The notes under the pieces are model-generated. The model saw nothing but the letters and a program-made list of their open reading frames with translations. It was not told the DNA's origin and made no database searches. Positions 49,715 to 59,600 of a stretch of 64,000 nt of DNA are shown piece by piece. Source of the DNA: an uncultured Collinsella sp. (GTDB taxonomy: Bacteria > Actinomycetota > Coriobacteriia > Coriobacteriales > Coriobacteriaceae); assembly GCA_934621295.1 (NCBI GenBank), contig CAKTVB010000002.1:310001-374000 (forward strand), written 5' to 3'. The position numbers and the translations under genes were made by a program. Position 1 is the first letter of the stretch; each line of letters opens with the position of its first letter.

Positions 49715-52140
49715 CGAAAATTTTCGAAAACCCTCAGCAGTTCGCTGACGAGTACCTGAGCGTTCTCACCGCCGAAGTCGGTAAGGACCTTGCCGGTTGC
49801 ACCAATACGGAGCGCTACCAGGCGCTCGCCAAGCTTATCGCCCAAAAGGCAAACCAGCAGTTCGCGCAGTCCGACTCCGAAAACGCCAAGAGCGACAAGA
49901 AGAAGGTCTACTATTTCTCGCTGGAGTTCCTGCTTGGCCCCCTGCTCGATAATTACCTGCTCAACTATGGTATCCGCGATGTTGTCACCGAGGGCCTGAG
50001 CAGCATGGGCATCAAGCTCGACGACGTCTTGGCCGAAGAGGGAGACCCCGGCCTGGGGAACGGCGGCTTGGGCCGTCTTGCCGCCTGCTTCCTCGACTCT
50101 ATGGCCGCCGAAGGCATCCTGGGCTTTGGCAACGGCATGCGTTACCGCTATGGACTCTTCCGCCAGAAAATCGAGGGAGGACGTCAAGTCGAGGTAACCG
50201 ATAACTGGCTCGACAAAGGCTACCCGTGGGAAACGCGACATGACGAGAGCTCCGTTATCGTTCGTTTTGGCGGAGAGGTTGTTCGCCATGAGGACGAAAA
50301 CGGGAAGTTCTGGTTTAGCCAGGAGGGTGGGGAGATGGTAAAAGCCGTCCCCTACGATGTGCCCATCATTGGCATGGATGGCAAGACCGTGAATCGTCTG
50401 CGCCTATGGAGCGCCGAGCCCGCGCAGGAGGACTTCGATCTTGACGCATTCAACCGTGGCGACTACGCTGCTGCCGCGAAGTTCCGCACTGATGCCGAGG
50501 CAATCTCGGAAATCCTGTATCCCAACGATGCAGGCGAGCATGGTCGCATCCTGCGCCTTAAGCAGGAGTATCTGTTCGTTGCCGCTGGCCTTGCGTCCAT
50601 TATCCGCAACTTCAAGTTCGATCACCCCGATGCCGATTGGAAGCGCTTCCCCGAGCTCGTGGCAATCCACACCAACGACACGCATCCCGCCATGTGTGGC
50701 GCCGAACTGATGCGCCTGCTGGTGGATGAAGAAGGCCTGGATTGGGATACCGCCTGGGACATCGTGACCAAGAGCATTTCCTACACCAACCATACCGTTC
50801 TTCCCGAAGCCCTGGAAAAGTGGCCGATCGATACCTTCCAGTGCCTTCTTCCGCGCGTCTACATGTACATCGACGAGATCAATCGCCGCTATATGGAATC
50901 CTTCCCGCGCGAGGGCGAAGGTTGGCAAGATCGCCTGCGCAACACCGCTATCCTCTGGGATGGACAGGTGCGCATGGCAAACCTCTCCGTCATCTGTTCC
51001 CATTCCGTCAACGGCGTGGCACAGATTCATACCGACATCCTCAAGCGTGAGACGCTGCATGATTTCTATGCAATGACGCCCGAGAAGTTCAACAACAAGA
51101 CGAACGGCATCTCGCCGCGTCGCTTCCTCGCCAACGCCAACCCCTCGCTTGCCCGGCTCATCACCGAAAAGATCGGCGACGGCTGGCTGCGCGACGCCGA
51201 GGAGCTCAAGCGCCTTGAAGCCTTTGCAGATGACGACGTCTTCCTCGATGCGCTCGCTGCATCCAAACGCGAGAACAAGGAACGCCTCGCTCGTTATATC
51301 GCTGCGCAAACCGGTGTTGAGCTCGACGTGGATTCCATCTTCGACGTTCAGGTCAAGCGTTTCCATGCCTACAAGCGTCAGCTGTTGAACATCTTCAAGG
51401 TCATGGACATCTACAACAGGATGCTTGCAGACCCGAGCTACAAGCCGCATAAGACTTCGTTTATCTTCGCCGGCAAGGCAGCAAGCGCGTACACCTTTGC
51501 CAAGGAGACGATTCGCCTTATCAACTCCGTGGCCCACGTTGTGAACAACGACGACCGCGTCAACGACTACATCAAGGTCGCCTTCGTTCCCAACTTCGCC
51601 GTTTCCAACGCCCAGCTCATCTATCCTGCAACCGAAATCTCCGAGCAGATCTCGACGGCAGGCAAAGAGGCGTCGGGCACCTCGAACATGAAGCTCATGA
51701 TGAACGGAGCCCTTACCCTGGGCACCCTCGACGGCGCGAACATCGAAATCGCCGAACTCGCAGGCGTACAAAACGAAAAGATCTTTGGTATGAAGGTCGA
51801 AGAAGTCGAAGCGCTGCGTCGCGGCAACTACTTTGCATGGGACGTGGTGAACAACGACCGCGAGCACATCGGCCGCTGCGTCGAGCAGCTCGTTGACGGC
51901 ACCTTTGGCGCGCTCTCCGGCAACTTTGAGAGCATTCATGCCGAACTCATGAACAACAACGACTACGACTTTGTCATCGCCGATTTCGCGAGCTATGCGC
52001 AGGCTTGGCGCGAGCTTACGGATTCCTACGACGACACGCGTGAGTGGCAGCGCAAGGCGCTCGCCAACATCGCGAATTCCGGGCACTTCTCGAGCGATCG
52101 CACCATCCGTGAGTACGCTCGCGATATCTGGCACGTATAG
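49711..52140 (+). CDS. glgP: Glycogen/starch/alpha-glucan phosphorylase
   Basis: An 809-residue PLP enzyme releasing glucose-1-phosphate from glycogen. It shows FSLEFLLGPLLDNYLLNYG, GDPGLGNGGLGRLAACFLDS, HTNDTHPAMCGAELMR and the PLP Lys at about 661 in EASGTSNMKLMMNGALTLG. Length is normal. It is coupled to glgB by an ATGA overlap with AAAGGAG upstream. Degradation and synthesis genes in one operon imply that flux is set by enzyme regulation rather than separate transcription. Confidence 0.96.
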   Translation: MTKIFENPQQFADEYLSVLTAEVGKDLAGCTNTERYQALAKLIAQKANQQFAQSDSENAKSDKKKVYYFSLEFLLGPLLDNYLLNYGIRDVVTEGLSSMGIKLDDVLAEEGDPGLGNGGLGRLAACFLDSMAAEGILGFGNGMRYRYGLFRQKIEGGRQVEVTDNWLDKGYPWETRHDESSVIVRFGGEVVRHEDENGKFWFSQEGGEMVKAVPYDVPIIGMDGKTVNRLRLWSAEPAQEDFDLDAFNRGDYAAAAKFRTDAEAISEILYPNDAGEHGRILRLKQEYLFVAAGLASIIRNFKFDHPDADWKRFPELVAIHTNDTHPAMCGAELMRLLVDEEGLDWDTAWDIVTKSISYTNHTVLPEALEKWPIDTFQCLLPRVYMYIDEINRRYMESFPREGEGWQDRLRNTAILWDGQVRMANLSVICSHSVNGVAQIHTDILKRETLHDFYAMTPEKFNNKTNGISPRRFLANANPSLARLITEKIGDGWLRDAEELKRLEAFADDDVFLDALAASKRENKERLARYIAAQTGVELDVDSIFDVQVKRFHAYKRQLLNIFKVMDIYNRMLADPSYKPHKTSFIFAGKAASAYTFAKETIRLINSVAHVVNNDDRVNDYIKVAFVPNFAVSNAQLIYPATEISEQISTAGKEASGTSNMKLMMNGALTLGTLDGANIEIAELAGVQNEKIFGMKVEEVEALRRGNYFAWDVVNNDREHIGRCVEQLVDGTFGALSGNFESIHAELMNNNDYDFVIADFASYAQAWRELTDSYDDTREWQRKALANIANSGHFSSDRTIREYARDIWHV

Positions 52141-52170
52141 GTAACCGTCAATCGGCAAAAGGAGAAACCG

Positions 52171-53319
52171 ATGAGCAAGAAGGAATGCATTGCCATGCTC
52201 CTCGCAGGAGGACAAGGCAGCAGGCTGGGTGCATTGACCAGCAAAATCGCTAAACCAGCCGTCTCCTTCGGCGGCAAGTTCAGGATTATCGACTTTTCGC
52301 TGTCAAACTGCGCCAATTCGGGCATCGACACGGTGGGCGTGCTCACGCAATATCGCCCCTACCTCCTCAACTCCTATGTGGGTTCCGGTGAGGCATGGGA
52401 TCTGGACGAGCGCGGCGCCGGTGTATCGATTCTGCCCCCCTATGCCACGCAGGAAGGCGGTAGCTGGTACGCAGGCACCGCCGATGCCGTTGCGCAAAAC
52501 ATCGGCTACATCAAGGAGCATGATCCCGAGTACGTTTTGATTCTTTCTGGCGATCATCTCTATCGCATGGATTATCGCAAGATGCTCAAGGCGCATATCG
52601 AGCATAACGCCGACCTCACGATTTCGGTCATGCCCGTGCCCTGGGAAGAGGCCAGCCGCTTTGGCATCATCACCAAGGACCCCGAGGACGATCGCATCCT
52701 CAAGTTCACGGAGAAGCCCGAGAAGCCCGATTCCAACCTTGCTTCTATGGGCATCTATATCTTTAGCACCAAGCTTTTGATCGATGCTCTGGAAGAAGAT
52801 GCACTCGACCCCCGTTCCAGCCATGACTTCGGTAAGGACATCATCCCCAAGCTGCTCAATGATGACCGCCGTCTGTTCTGCTATGAGTTCCATGGCTTCT
52901 GGAAAGACGTCGGCACCATTTCGAGCTTCCATGAGACCTCGATGGACTTGCTGGGCGAAAATCCCGAGTTCGATCTGTTCGACAAGAACTTCCCCATCAT
53001 GAGCAACGTCACCACGCGCCCGCCGCACTACATCGGGCCCGATGCGCGCGTCGAGGATTGCCTGATCTCCAATGGCTGCAAGGTCTTTGGCAGTGTGCGC
53101 CACTCCATCATTTCGACCGACTGCGTAATCGATGAGCGCGCTGTCGTTGAGGATTCGGTGCTGCTGCCCGGCGCCCATGTCAAGGCTGGCGCCCACGTGG
53201 CCCGCGCGATTCTGGGCGAGAACGCCGTTGTCGAGGAAGACGTCAAGCTCGGCAGCGTCGATGTGACGAAGGACACCGCCGTCGTTGGAAATGATGTTGT
53301 GATCGGGAAGGGGGAATGA
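52171..53319 (+). CDS. glgC: Glucose-1-phosphate adenylyltransferase, catalytic subunit
   Basis: A 382-residue ADP-glucose pyrophosphorylase making the glucosyl donor for glycogen. It has LLAGGQGSRLGALTSKIAKP (pyrophosphorylase signature), YRPYLLNSYVGSG, LSGDHLYRMDY and the left-handed beta-helix C-terminus (CVIDERAVVEDSVLLPGA). It is adjacent to glgD, its likely partner subunit, with a 4-base gap. It has AAAGGAG upstream. Confidence 0.96.
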   Translation: MSKKECIAMLLAGGQGSRLGALTSKIAKPAVSFGGKFRIIDFSLSNCANSGIDTVGVLTQYRPYLLNSYVGSGEAWDLDERGAGVSILPPYATQEGGSWYAGTADAVAQNIGYIKEHDPEYVLILSGDHLYRMDYRKMLKAHIEHNADLTISVMPVPWEEASRFGIITKDPEDDRILKFTEKPEKPDSNLASMGIYIFSTKLLIDALEEDALDPRSSHDFGKDIIPKLLNDDRRLFCYEFHGFWKDVGTISSFHETSMDLLGENPEFDLFDKNFPIMSNVTTRPPHYIGPDARVEDCLISNGCKVFGSVRHSIISTDCVIDERAVVEDSVLLPGAHVKAGAHVARAILGENAVVEEDVKLGSVDVTKDTAVVGNDVVIGKGE

Positions 53320-53323
53320 ACCG

Positions 53324-54457
53324 ATGATCAACCGTAAAGCCATCGGCTACATCACCGCAAACTATACCTGCCGCACGAGCTCCAAGCTCACCGAATGCCG
53401 TCCCCTGGCGGCCCTGCCAATCTTTGGCCGCTACCGTCTGATTGACTTCCCGCTCTCCAACATGATGAACGCCGGCATCAAAACCGTCGGCGTTGTGATG
53501 CCGAGCAATTACCGCTCGCTTATCGACCATATGGAGTCGGGTCGCGATTGGATGCTCGACCGCAAAAAGGGCGGCCTGTTCCTACTTCCCGGCAACGCAT
53601 TCGGCGCCTCCAAGCGCGGCATGCGCTTCTTGCTGCGCGACATCATCGCCAACAAGACGCTCTTCCAGCGCTCCGACAAGCCCTACGTCGTCATGTGCGG
53701 ATGCAACATCATCTTCAACATCGACCTCGCCGAGATCATCGATGCCCACGAGCGCTCTGGCGCCCAAGCCACGATGGTGTACTGCCGCGCCGAGCGCGAA
53801 CACGACGATGACGTAACCGCCCTGGAAATCGGCGAGGCGGGACGCGTGCACGCCCTGCACGCCGGATGCTCCTTCGGCGACAACAAATTCCTTGACTGCT
53901 GCGTTATCGACCGAAACGTGCTGCTCGACATTATCGACAACTATCAAGACGTTGACCATCTGGACCTCTTTGAGGCCATCGAGCCCGAGTTCGGCCGCAT
54001 CGACGTATGCTCCTACGAGTTCAAGGGCCTGGCGCTCGGTGTCTTTGATGAGCAGTCTTACTACCAGCGCTCCATGGAGATGCTACGCCCCGATCTGAAC
54101 GACCGTCTGTTCAACCCCGATCGTCCCATCATGACCAAGGCCCACGATGCACCGCCCGCAAAGTTCTGCACGGGCAGCACGGTGTGCAACTCTTTGGTCT
54201 CCGCGGGCTGCTTGATCCAGGGCACAGTACGCGGGTCCATCCTTGCACGCGACGTTATCGTTGAGCGCGGCGCCTCCGTATCGAACTCGATAATCATGCA
54301 GAGCTGTGTGATCCATAGCGGAGCGCGCGTGGAGAACGCCATCGTCGATAAGAACAACGTGATTCCCGCGCAGACCGAGCTGCGTGGTACCCCCGACGCC
54401 ACGCTCATCATCCCCAAGGCGCCCCTGGCGACCAAGGAAATCGCGACCCTTGACTAA
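53324..54457 (+). CDS. glgD: GlgD-type noncatalytic subunit of ADP-glucose pyrophosphorylase
   Basis: A 377-residue GlgC paralogue. The N-terminus reads IGYITANYTCRTSSKLTECRP in place of the GGxGxRL pyrophosphorylase loop, so catalysis is unlikely. FGRYRLIDFPLSNMMNAGIKT and the C-terminal beta-helix are retained. In Bacillus and Streptococcus GlgD modulates GlgC in a hetero-oligomer. It directly follows glgC, and AAGGGGG near the glgC stop serves as ribosome-binding site. Confidence 0.93.
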   Translation: MINRKAIGYITANYTCRTSSKLTECRPLAALPIFGRYRLIDFPLSNMMNAGIKTVGVVMPSNYRSLIDHMESGRDWMLDRKKGGLFLLPGNAFGASKRGMRFLLRDIIANKTLFQRSDKPYVVMCGCNIIFNIDLAEIIDAHERSGAQATMVYCRAEREHDDDVTALEIGEAGRVHALHAGCSFGDNKFLDCCVIDRNVLLDIIDNYQDVDHLDLFEAIEPEFGRIDVCSYEFKGLALGVFDEQSYYQRSMEMLRPDLNDRLFNPDRPIMTKAHDAPPAKFCTGSTVCNSLVSAGCLIQGTVRGSILARDVIVERGASVSNSIIMQSCVIHSGARVENAIVDKNNVIPAQTELRGTPDATLIIPKAPLATKEIATLD

Positions 54458-54503
54458 TCTCAACGATTCACTTAACCCGCGATAGAGAAAGGAAACCCAG
54501 CAT

Positions 54504-56522
54504 ATGACCGAAGCGGCTACCAAACCCCTTCATGTGGTGTTCGCGAGCGCGGAGGCCGCTCCGTTTGTCAAGACGGGTGGCCTTGGCGATGTCGCGGGCT
54601 CGCTCCCCCACGCCTTAAAGGCAGCGGGAGCAGAAGTCATCGTGATGGTGCCCAAATACTCCACGATCGATAGCTCCTACCTCAGCCAGATGGAACATGT
54701 CACCGACTTTTACGTGCCCCTGGGCTGGCGAAACGAGTACTGCGGCCTTGAGCGCCTGGTGCACGACGGCATCACCTATCTCTTTGTAGACAACGAGCGC
54801 TATTTTAAGCGCGACTATCCTTATGGCTTTTTTGACGATGGCGAGCGCTTCGCATTCTTCTCCAAAGCCATCTGCGAGTCCCTGCAGCACCTGCCGGACG
54901 GCTTTGTGTGCGACATTCTCCACTGCAACGACTGGCACACCGCCATGGCACCCGTGTTCCTGCGCGAGTTCTACCAGGGACTTCCCCTTTACGAAAACGT
55001 GCGCACCGTCTATTCCATCCACAACATCGCATTCCAGGGGCAATACAGCGACTTCGTCCTCGACGATATCCTGGGACTCGGCGGCGTGGAGGCTGCGGCA
55101 CGCCAGCTGAGAAGCGATGCCGATTCCATCAACTACATGCTTGGTGCCATCAACTACTCCGATGCCATCACGACCGTTTCCCCCAGCTATGCGGAAGAGA
55201 TCCGCACGCCCGAATACGGCGAGGGCCTCGATGGCGCCCTGTGCCGCCGTCAAAATGTCCTGCACGGTATCGTCAACGGTATCGACGTGACGCGCAACGA
55301 TCCGGCGCACGACAAGCGCATTGCCGCCTCCTACTCGATCGACAACATGACAGGCAAGGCGCTCTGCAAGAAGGCTATCCAGGAAGAGTTGGGCCTCGAG
55401 GTACGCGACGACCGTCCCCTTATGGTTATGGTCACGCGTCTTACCAGGCAAAAAGGCATGGACCTGGTCATGTACTGTCTTGAGCGCATCCTCGACGGCG
55501 GCGTTCAGGTGGCAGTCCTGGGCACGGGCGACGCCGACTACGAAGACGCCTTGCGCTGGTATCAATCGATCTACCCCGGTCAGATGGCGGCGCGCATTGA
55601 ATTCGACCCGGCGCTTTCGCAGCGCATGTATGCCGGTGCCGATATGTTCCTCATGCCCTCGCTCTTTGAGCCGTGCGGATTATCCCAAATGATTGCCATG
55701 CGCTACGGCACCTTGCCCATCGTCCGCGAGACCGGCGGTCTGCGCGACACCGTAACCCCGTACAACCAGTACACGGGAGAAGGTACCGGTTTTTCGTTCG
55801 CACACTTCAATGGTGAGGAAATGGGCGATACGGTCTTCCGCGCGGCGCGTCTGTTCTGGGACGAGCCCAGCGAATGGAAGAAGCTTGTATCCCAGACCAT
55901 GTCCTGCGACTTTAGCTGGACGGCATCCGCCGCGCGCTATCTTGACCTTTACCTGAGCCTGCACCCGGATTGCAGCATTTCTCAAGCTGAGACAGCACCC
56001 AAACCGGCCACCGCTGGCAAGCCAAAGGCCGAAGCAGCCAAAGATACCCCGGCGGTCAAGCCCAAGCCTGCGACAAAGACTACATCGACGCGCACGCGTA
56101 AAACGACCGCCCACACAAAGAAGCAGGCCGACGTAGCGCCCGGCGGCACCGATGCTGAACCTGCACAAACGACTCCCCCAAGCACTACGGAGCCCGCGGC
56201 TAACAAGCCACGTACCAAGACCCCCGCAAAGAGCGCCGCAAAAAATACGAGCACGCGCGCGCATAAGGCCTCGACGCGTGCGACCAAAACTGCTACGGCA
56301 AAAGCGGTGGAGTCCAAGAAGGAGCCGACAACAAAGCCCGCCGCCCCACGTAAGACTGCCACCACAAAAGCGGAGACCCCTTCGACCTCGACAAAGACCG
56401 CCGAGAATCCCGTGAAATCGGTCAGGGCGCGCAAAGCGAGCAGCACCGGCACAAAAAAGGCCGCTTCGCACAAGACTTCCCCCACGGAGCCGAAAGGCCG
56501 CAGCCGATCAACCAGTAAGTAA
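54504..56522 (+). CDS. glgA: Glycogen synthase with 180-residue basic C-terminal extension
   Basis: A 672-residue GT5 enzyme elongating alpha-1,4-glucan from ADP-glucose. It has FVKTGGLGDVAGSLPHAL (ADP-glucose Lys), CNDWHTA, VTRLTRQKGMDLV and MPSLFEPCGLSQMIAMRYG. The catalytic part ends at about residue 492, the normal GlgA length. Residues 493-672 are a low-complexity Lys/Ala/Thr/Pro-rich region with repeated patterns such as KTPAKSAAK, TRAHKASTRATKTATAK and KKEPTTKPAAPRK, like a histone H1 tail. It is the last gene of the operon and is followed by a terminator. Confidence 0.96.
   Translation: MTEAATKPLHVVFASAEAAPFVKTGGLGDVAGSLPHALKAAGAEVIVMVPKYSTIDSSYLSQMEHVTDFYVPLGWRNEYCGLERLVHDGITYLFVDNERYFKRDYPYGFFDDGERFAFFSKAICESLQHLPDGFVCDILHCNDWHTAMAPVFLREFYQGLPLYENVRTVYSIHNIAFQGQYSDFVLDDILGLGGVEAAARQLRSDADSINYMLGAINYSDAITTVSPSYAEEIRTPEYGEGLDGALCRRQNVLHGIVNGIDVTRNDPAHDKRIAASYSIDNMTGKALCKKAIQEELGLEVRDDRPLMVMVTRLTRQKGMDLVMYCLERILDGGVQVAVLGTGDADYEDALRWYQSIYPGQMAARIEFDPALSQRMYAGADMFLMPSLFEPCGLSQMIAMRYGTLPIVRETGGLRDTVTPYNQYTGEGTGFSFAHFNGEEMGDTVFRAARLFWDEPSEWKKLVSQTMSCDFSWTASAARYLDLYLSLHPDCSISQAETAPKPATAGKPKAEAAKDTPAVKPKPATKTTSTRTRKTTAHTKKQADVAPGGTDAEPAQTTPPSTTEPAANKPRTKTPAKSAAKNTSTRAHKASTRATKTATAKAVESKKEPTTKPAAPRKTATTKAETPSTSTKTAENPVKSVRARKASSTGTKKAASHKTSPTEPKGRSRSTSK
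55980..56519 (+). repeat. Low-complexity Lys/Ala/Thr/Pro-rich coding region of glgA
   Basis: Residues 493-672 of GlgA consist almost only of Lys, Ala, Thr, Pro, Ser, Arg and a few Glu, without hydrophobic blocks. A 15-base stretch AAGACCCCCGCAAAG at 56217-56231 is identical to 49622-49636 in the glgB tail. Confidence 0.85.
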
Positions 56523-56556
56523 CCGCGCACCCACACATAAGGCACCAAACGCACAG

Positions 56557-56604
56557 ATGCGGGATGTTATGGCAGCAAAGCTGCAACATCCCGCATTTTC
56601 TTTC
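56557..56604 (+). terminator. Terminator of the glycogen operon
   Basis: ATGCGGGATGTT and AACATCCCGCAT form a perfect 12-bp stem, with an inner GCAGC/GCTGC hairpin as the loop, followed by TTTCTTT, 34 bases after the glgA stop. Confidence 0.93.
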
Positions 56605-56610
56605 GGATTC

Positions 56611-56639
56611 TTGTAAACTTGTACAGTGCTTTTTATACA
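56611..56639 (+). promoter_or_regulatory. Promoter of the GH13-GH77 fusion gene
   Basis: TTGTAA (56611-56616), a 17-base spacer and TATACA (56634-56639) form a good sigma-70 type promoter. The start codon is 22 bases after the -10, so the leader is about 15 bases. Confidence 0.75.
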
Positions 56640-56661
56640 TCCATCAAAGGAATAACCGTCG

Positions 56662-59600
56662 ATGACTTTCCGACACAACTCCCGCTCCCCTCTATTTAGA
56701 AACCCCTTTGGAGCCGTCCCCTGTAATACGGCAGTGCGCCTGAGCTGCCAGGTCGATAGCTGCCAAGCTCAAGAAACAACATGCACGCTGCGCATCTGGA
56801 TCGATGGCGAAGGCGAAACGCTCATTGCCATGGATCGTAGCGAGAACGGCATGTTCTCGGCAACGTTCACCAGGGACACACCTGCTATCGTCTGGTATTC
56901 ATTCATCATTTGCCGAGCCGATGGCAGCGAAGTGCGCATCGGGGCCCCAACGGGCGCCCAGGGTGGCGAAGGAGTTGTCTACAACTACACCGAAGTTCCC
57001 TCGTTCCAGCTCACGGTGTATCAGCCGCGCCGTCAACGTCCCGCGTGGTATGAGGGCGGCATTGCGTATCAAATCTTCCCGGATCGCTTTGCGCGCGACG
57101 CCGCTTGGCGCGAGCGAGCTGCCGCCGAATGTGCAAAGCCCCGACACGGCAGCACCAAACACCTTGTAGAGGACTGGTCCACGCCCCCTACCTATGCCAG
57201 AAACCCCGACGGCTCCATCACCTCATGGGACTTCTACGGCGGATCGCTCAAGGGCATTGAAGAAAAACTCCCCCACTTGAGCGAGATGGGCGTCACGGCA
57301 ATCTACCTCAACCCCATTTTCGAGGCAGCGAGCAATCATCGATACGATACGGCAAACTACTTGCACATCGACCCGATGCTGGGAACCGATGAGGACTTTC
57401 GCGACCTATGCCAAGCAGCACACGAACGCGGCATCGGCATCATTCTCGATGGCGTTTTCAACCACACGGGCGACGATTCAATCTACTTCAACCGCTACGG
57501 CAACTACCCGATGCCCGGCGCTTGGCAGGGCGGTAAAACCCCTTGGAAAGACGCGTTCAACTTCAATGAGGACGGGACCTACGAGTGCTGGTGGGGCGTG
57601 ACCAACATGCCGGCGCTCAACGAGAATTCCTCCGCCGTTCGCGAACTATTGCTGGGAAAGGACGGCGTGATTCGCCATTGGCTACGCATGGGCGCCGACG
57701 GCTGGCGCTTGGACGTAGCAGACGAGCTTACCGATGGCTTTATCGCCGAGATTAAGCGCGCGGCAACTGCCGAAAAGCCCGATGCGCTCGTACTGGGCGA
57801 AGTCTGGGAAGACGCCTCGAATAAGATCAGCTATGGCAATCTTCGTCGCTACCTGCTGGGTGATGAGCTCGATGCTGCCATGAACTATCCGTTTCGCGAC
57901 ATGGTGATTGGCTTCCTCACCGGAGCCGTGGGCATCGACGCCTACCGCGCCGCCGAGATGATCGAGTCGCAACGCGAGAACTACCCCGACGAGGCCATGC
58001 GCTGCTCGCTCAACCTTTTGAGCAGCCATGATCGCGCGCGCATCATCTCCGTTCTCGGCGGTATGGACGATCCGGACGCTATCCCCGAAAACGAGCGCGC
58101 GACCTGGCATCTTCCCGACGACAAGCTCGGCCTCGCTAAAGGACGCTTCTGGCTTGCCACCCTCATGCAGATGACCTACCCCGGCGTACCCTGCGTCTAC
58201 TATGGCGACGAGGCCGGCCTGCAGGGCGCGACAGACCCGGGCAATCGCTCGACTTATCCCTGGGGCCATGAAGACCTAGACTTCCAGGCCATGATTAAAA
58301 ACGCCGCCTCCCTGCGCCGTTCCATGCCGCTTTTTGCCGCCGCATCCATAGAAGCGCGCGCCCTCGATGCCGATGTCCTCATGTACATGAGGAAAGGCCC
58401 TGACGGCGAGCATGTGAGCATGCTCATCAACCGCGATGCATGCAATACGCATACGGTACGCATACCCTTTACGGGAGAAGCCGCCACCGACCTTATCTCC
58501 GGTCGCACCGTCTGCGCCGAGGACGACGGGATGACAACCGTAACGCTCTACCCGCTGGGCAGCGCTGCGATCTATTTCCATCCGCATGCGCGCCTGCAAA
58601 AGCCGCTCGATCACGGCTGGGGCGTGGTATGCCACGTCACGTCCGTCCCCGCTGAAGGCAAGCCCGGAACGCTGGGTGCCCCGGCACGTCGCTTTGTCGA
58701 CCATCTTCAGGAGATGGGGGCATCGTACTGGCAGGTGCTGCCCCTCAACCCGACAGACGAGCATCGCTCCCCCTACGCCGGCCCCTCTGCCTTTGCGGGC
58801 AATATCGACCTGCTGGAAGAGAGCCCCGCCAAGCTTCAGGAGCAGTTCCGCGCGTTTATCGCAAACGAAGGCGAGCACAAGGCCGATTTTTGTGCCTTTA
58901 CCGAGCGAGCAAGCACCTGGCTCGACCCCTACTGCGCATTCGCCGCAGTGAAAGATGTGCACAAGGAAACCTCGCGCCACACATGGGAAGACGAGCTATC
59001 GCGCTATGACGTCGCGATTCTCGACGATCCCGCCTATCGAGAGCGCGCACGCTATCATGCCTTCACGCAATATCGTTTTGACTGCGAGTGGCGCGAGCTC
59101 AAGCGCTACGCCAACGAGCGCGGCATTCGCATTATCGGCGATATTCCCATGTACGTCTCGGATGACTCCGCCGATACCTGGAGTGAACCCGAGATGTTCC
59201 AACTCGATGCGGCGGGAATGCCGGCAGAAATCGCCGGCACCCCACCCGACCGTTTCTCAGAGACAGGACAAGTTTGGGGAAACCCCACGTTCCGTTGGCG
59301 CCACATGCATGACGACGGCTACGTGTGGTGGACTGAGCGCCTGCGCCGTTCCCTCGAGCTCTATGATGAGGTACGCCTGGACCATTTCCTTGGTTTCCAG
59401 TCGTATTTCTCCATCCCCGCCGGAATGACCGGCGCCGCAGGCCGATGGATTCCCGGTCCTGGCCTGGAGCTGTTCTCGCGGGTCCATGACTTGCTGGGAC
59501 CCTTGCCGTTTATCGCCGAGGACCTGGGGTACCTCACGCCAGCAGTACGCGCCCTCAAGGCGCAGTGCGGCTTTCCCGGCATGGATGTGCTCGAGTTCTG

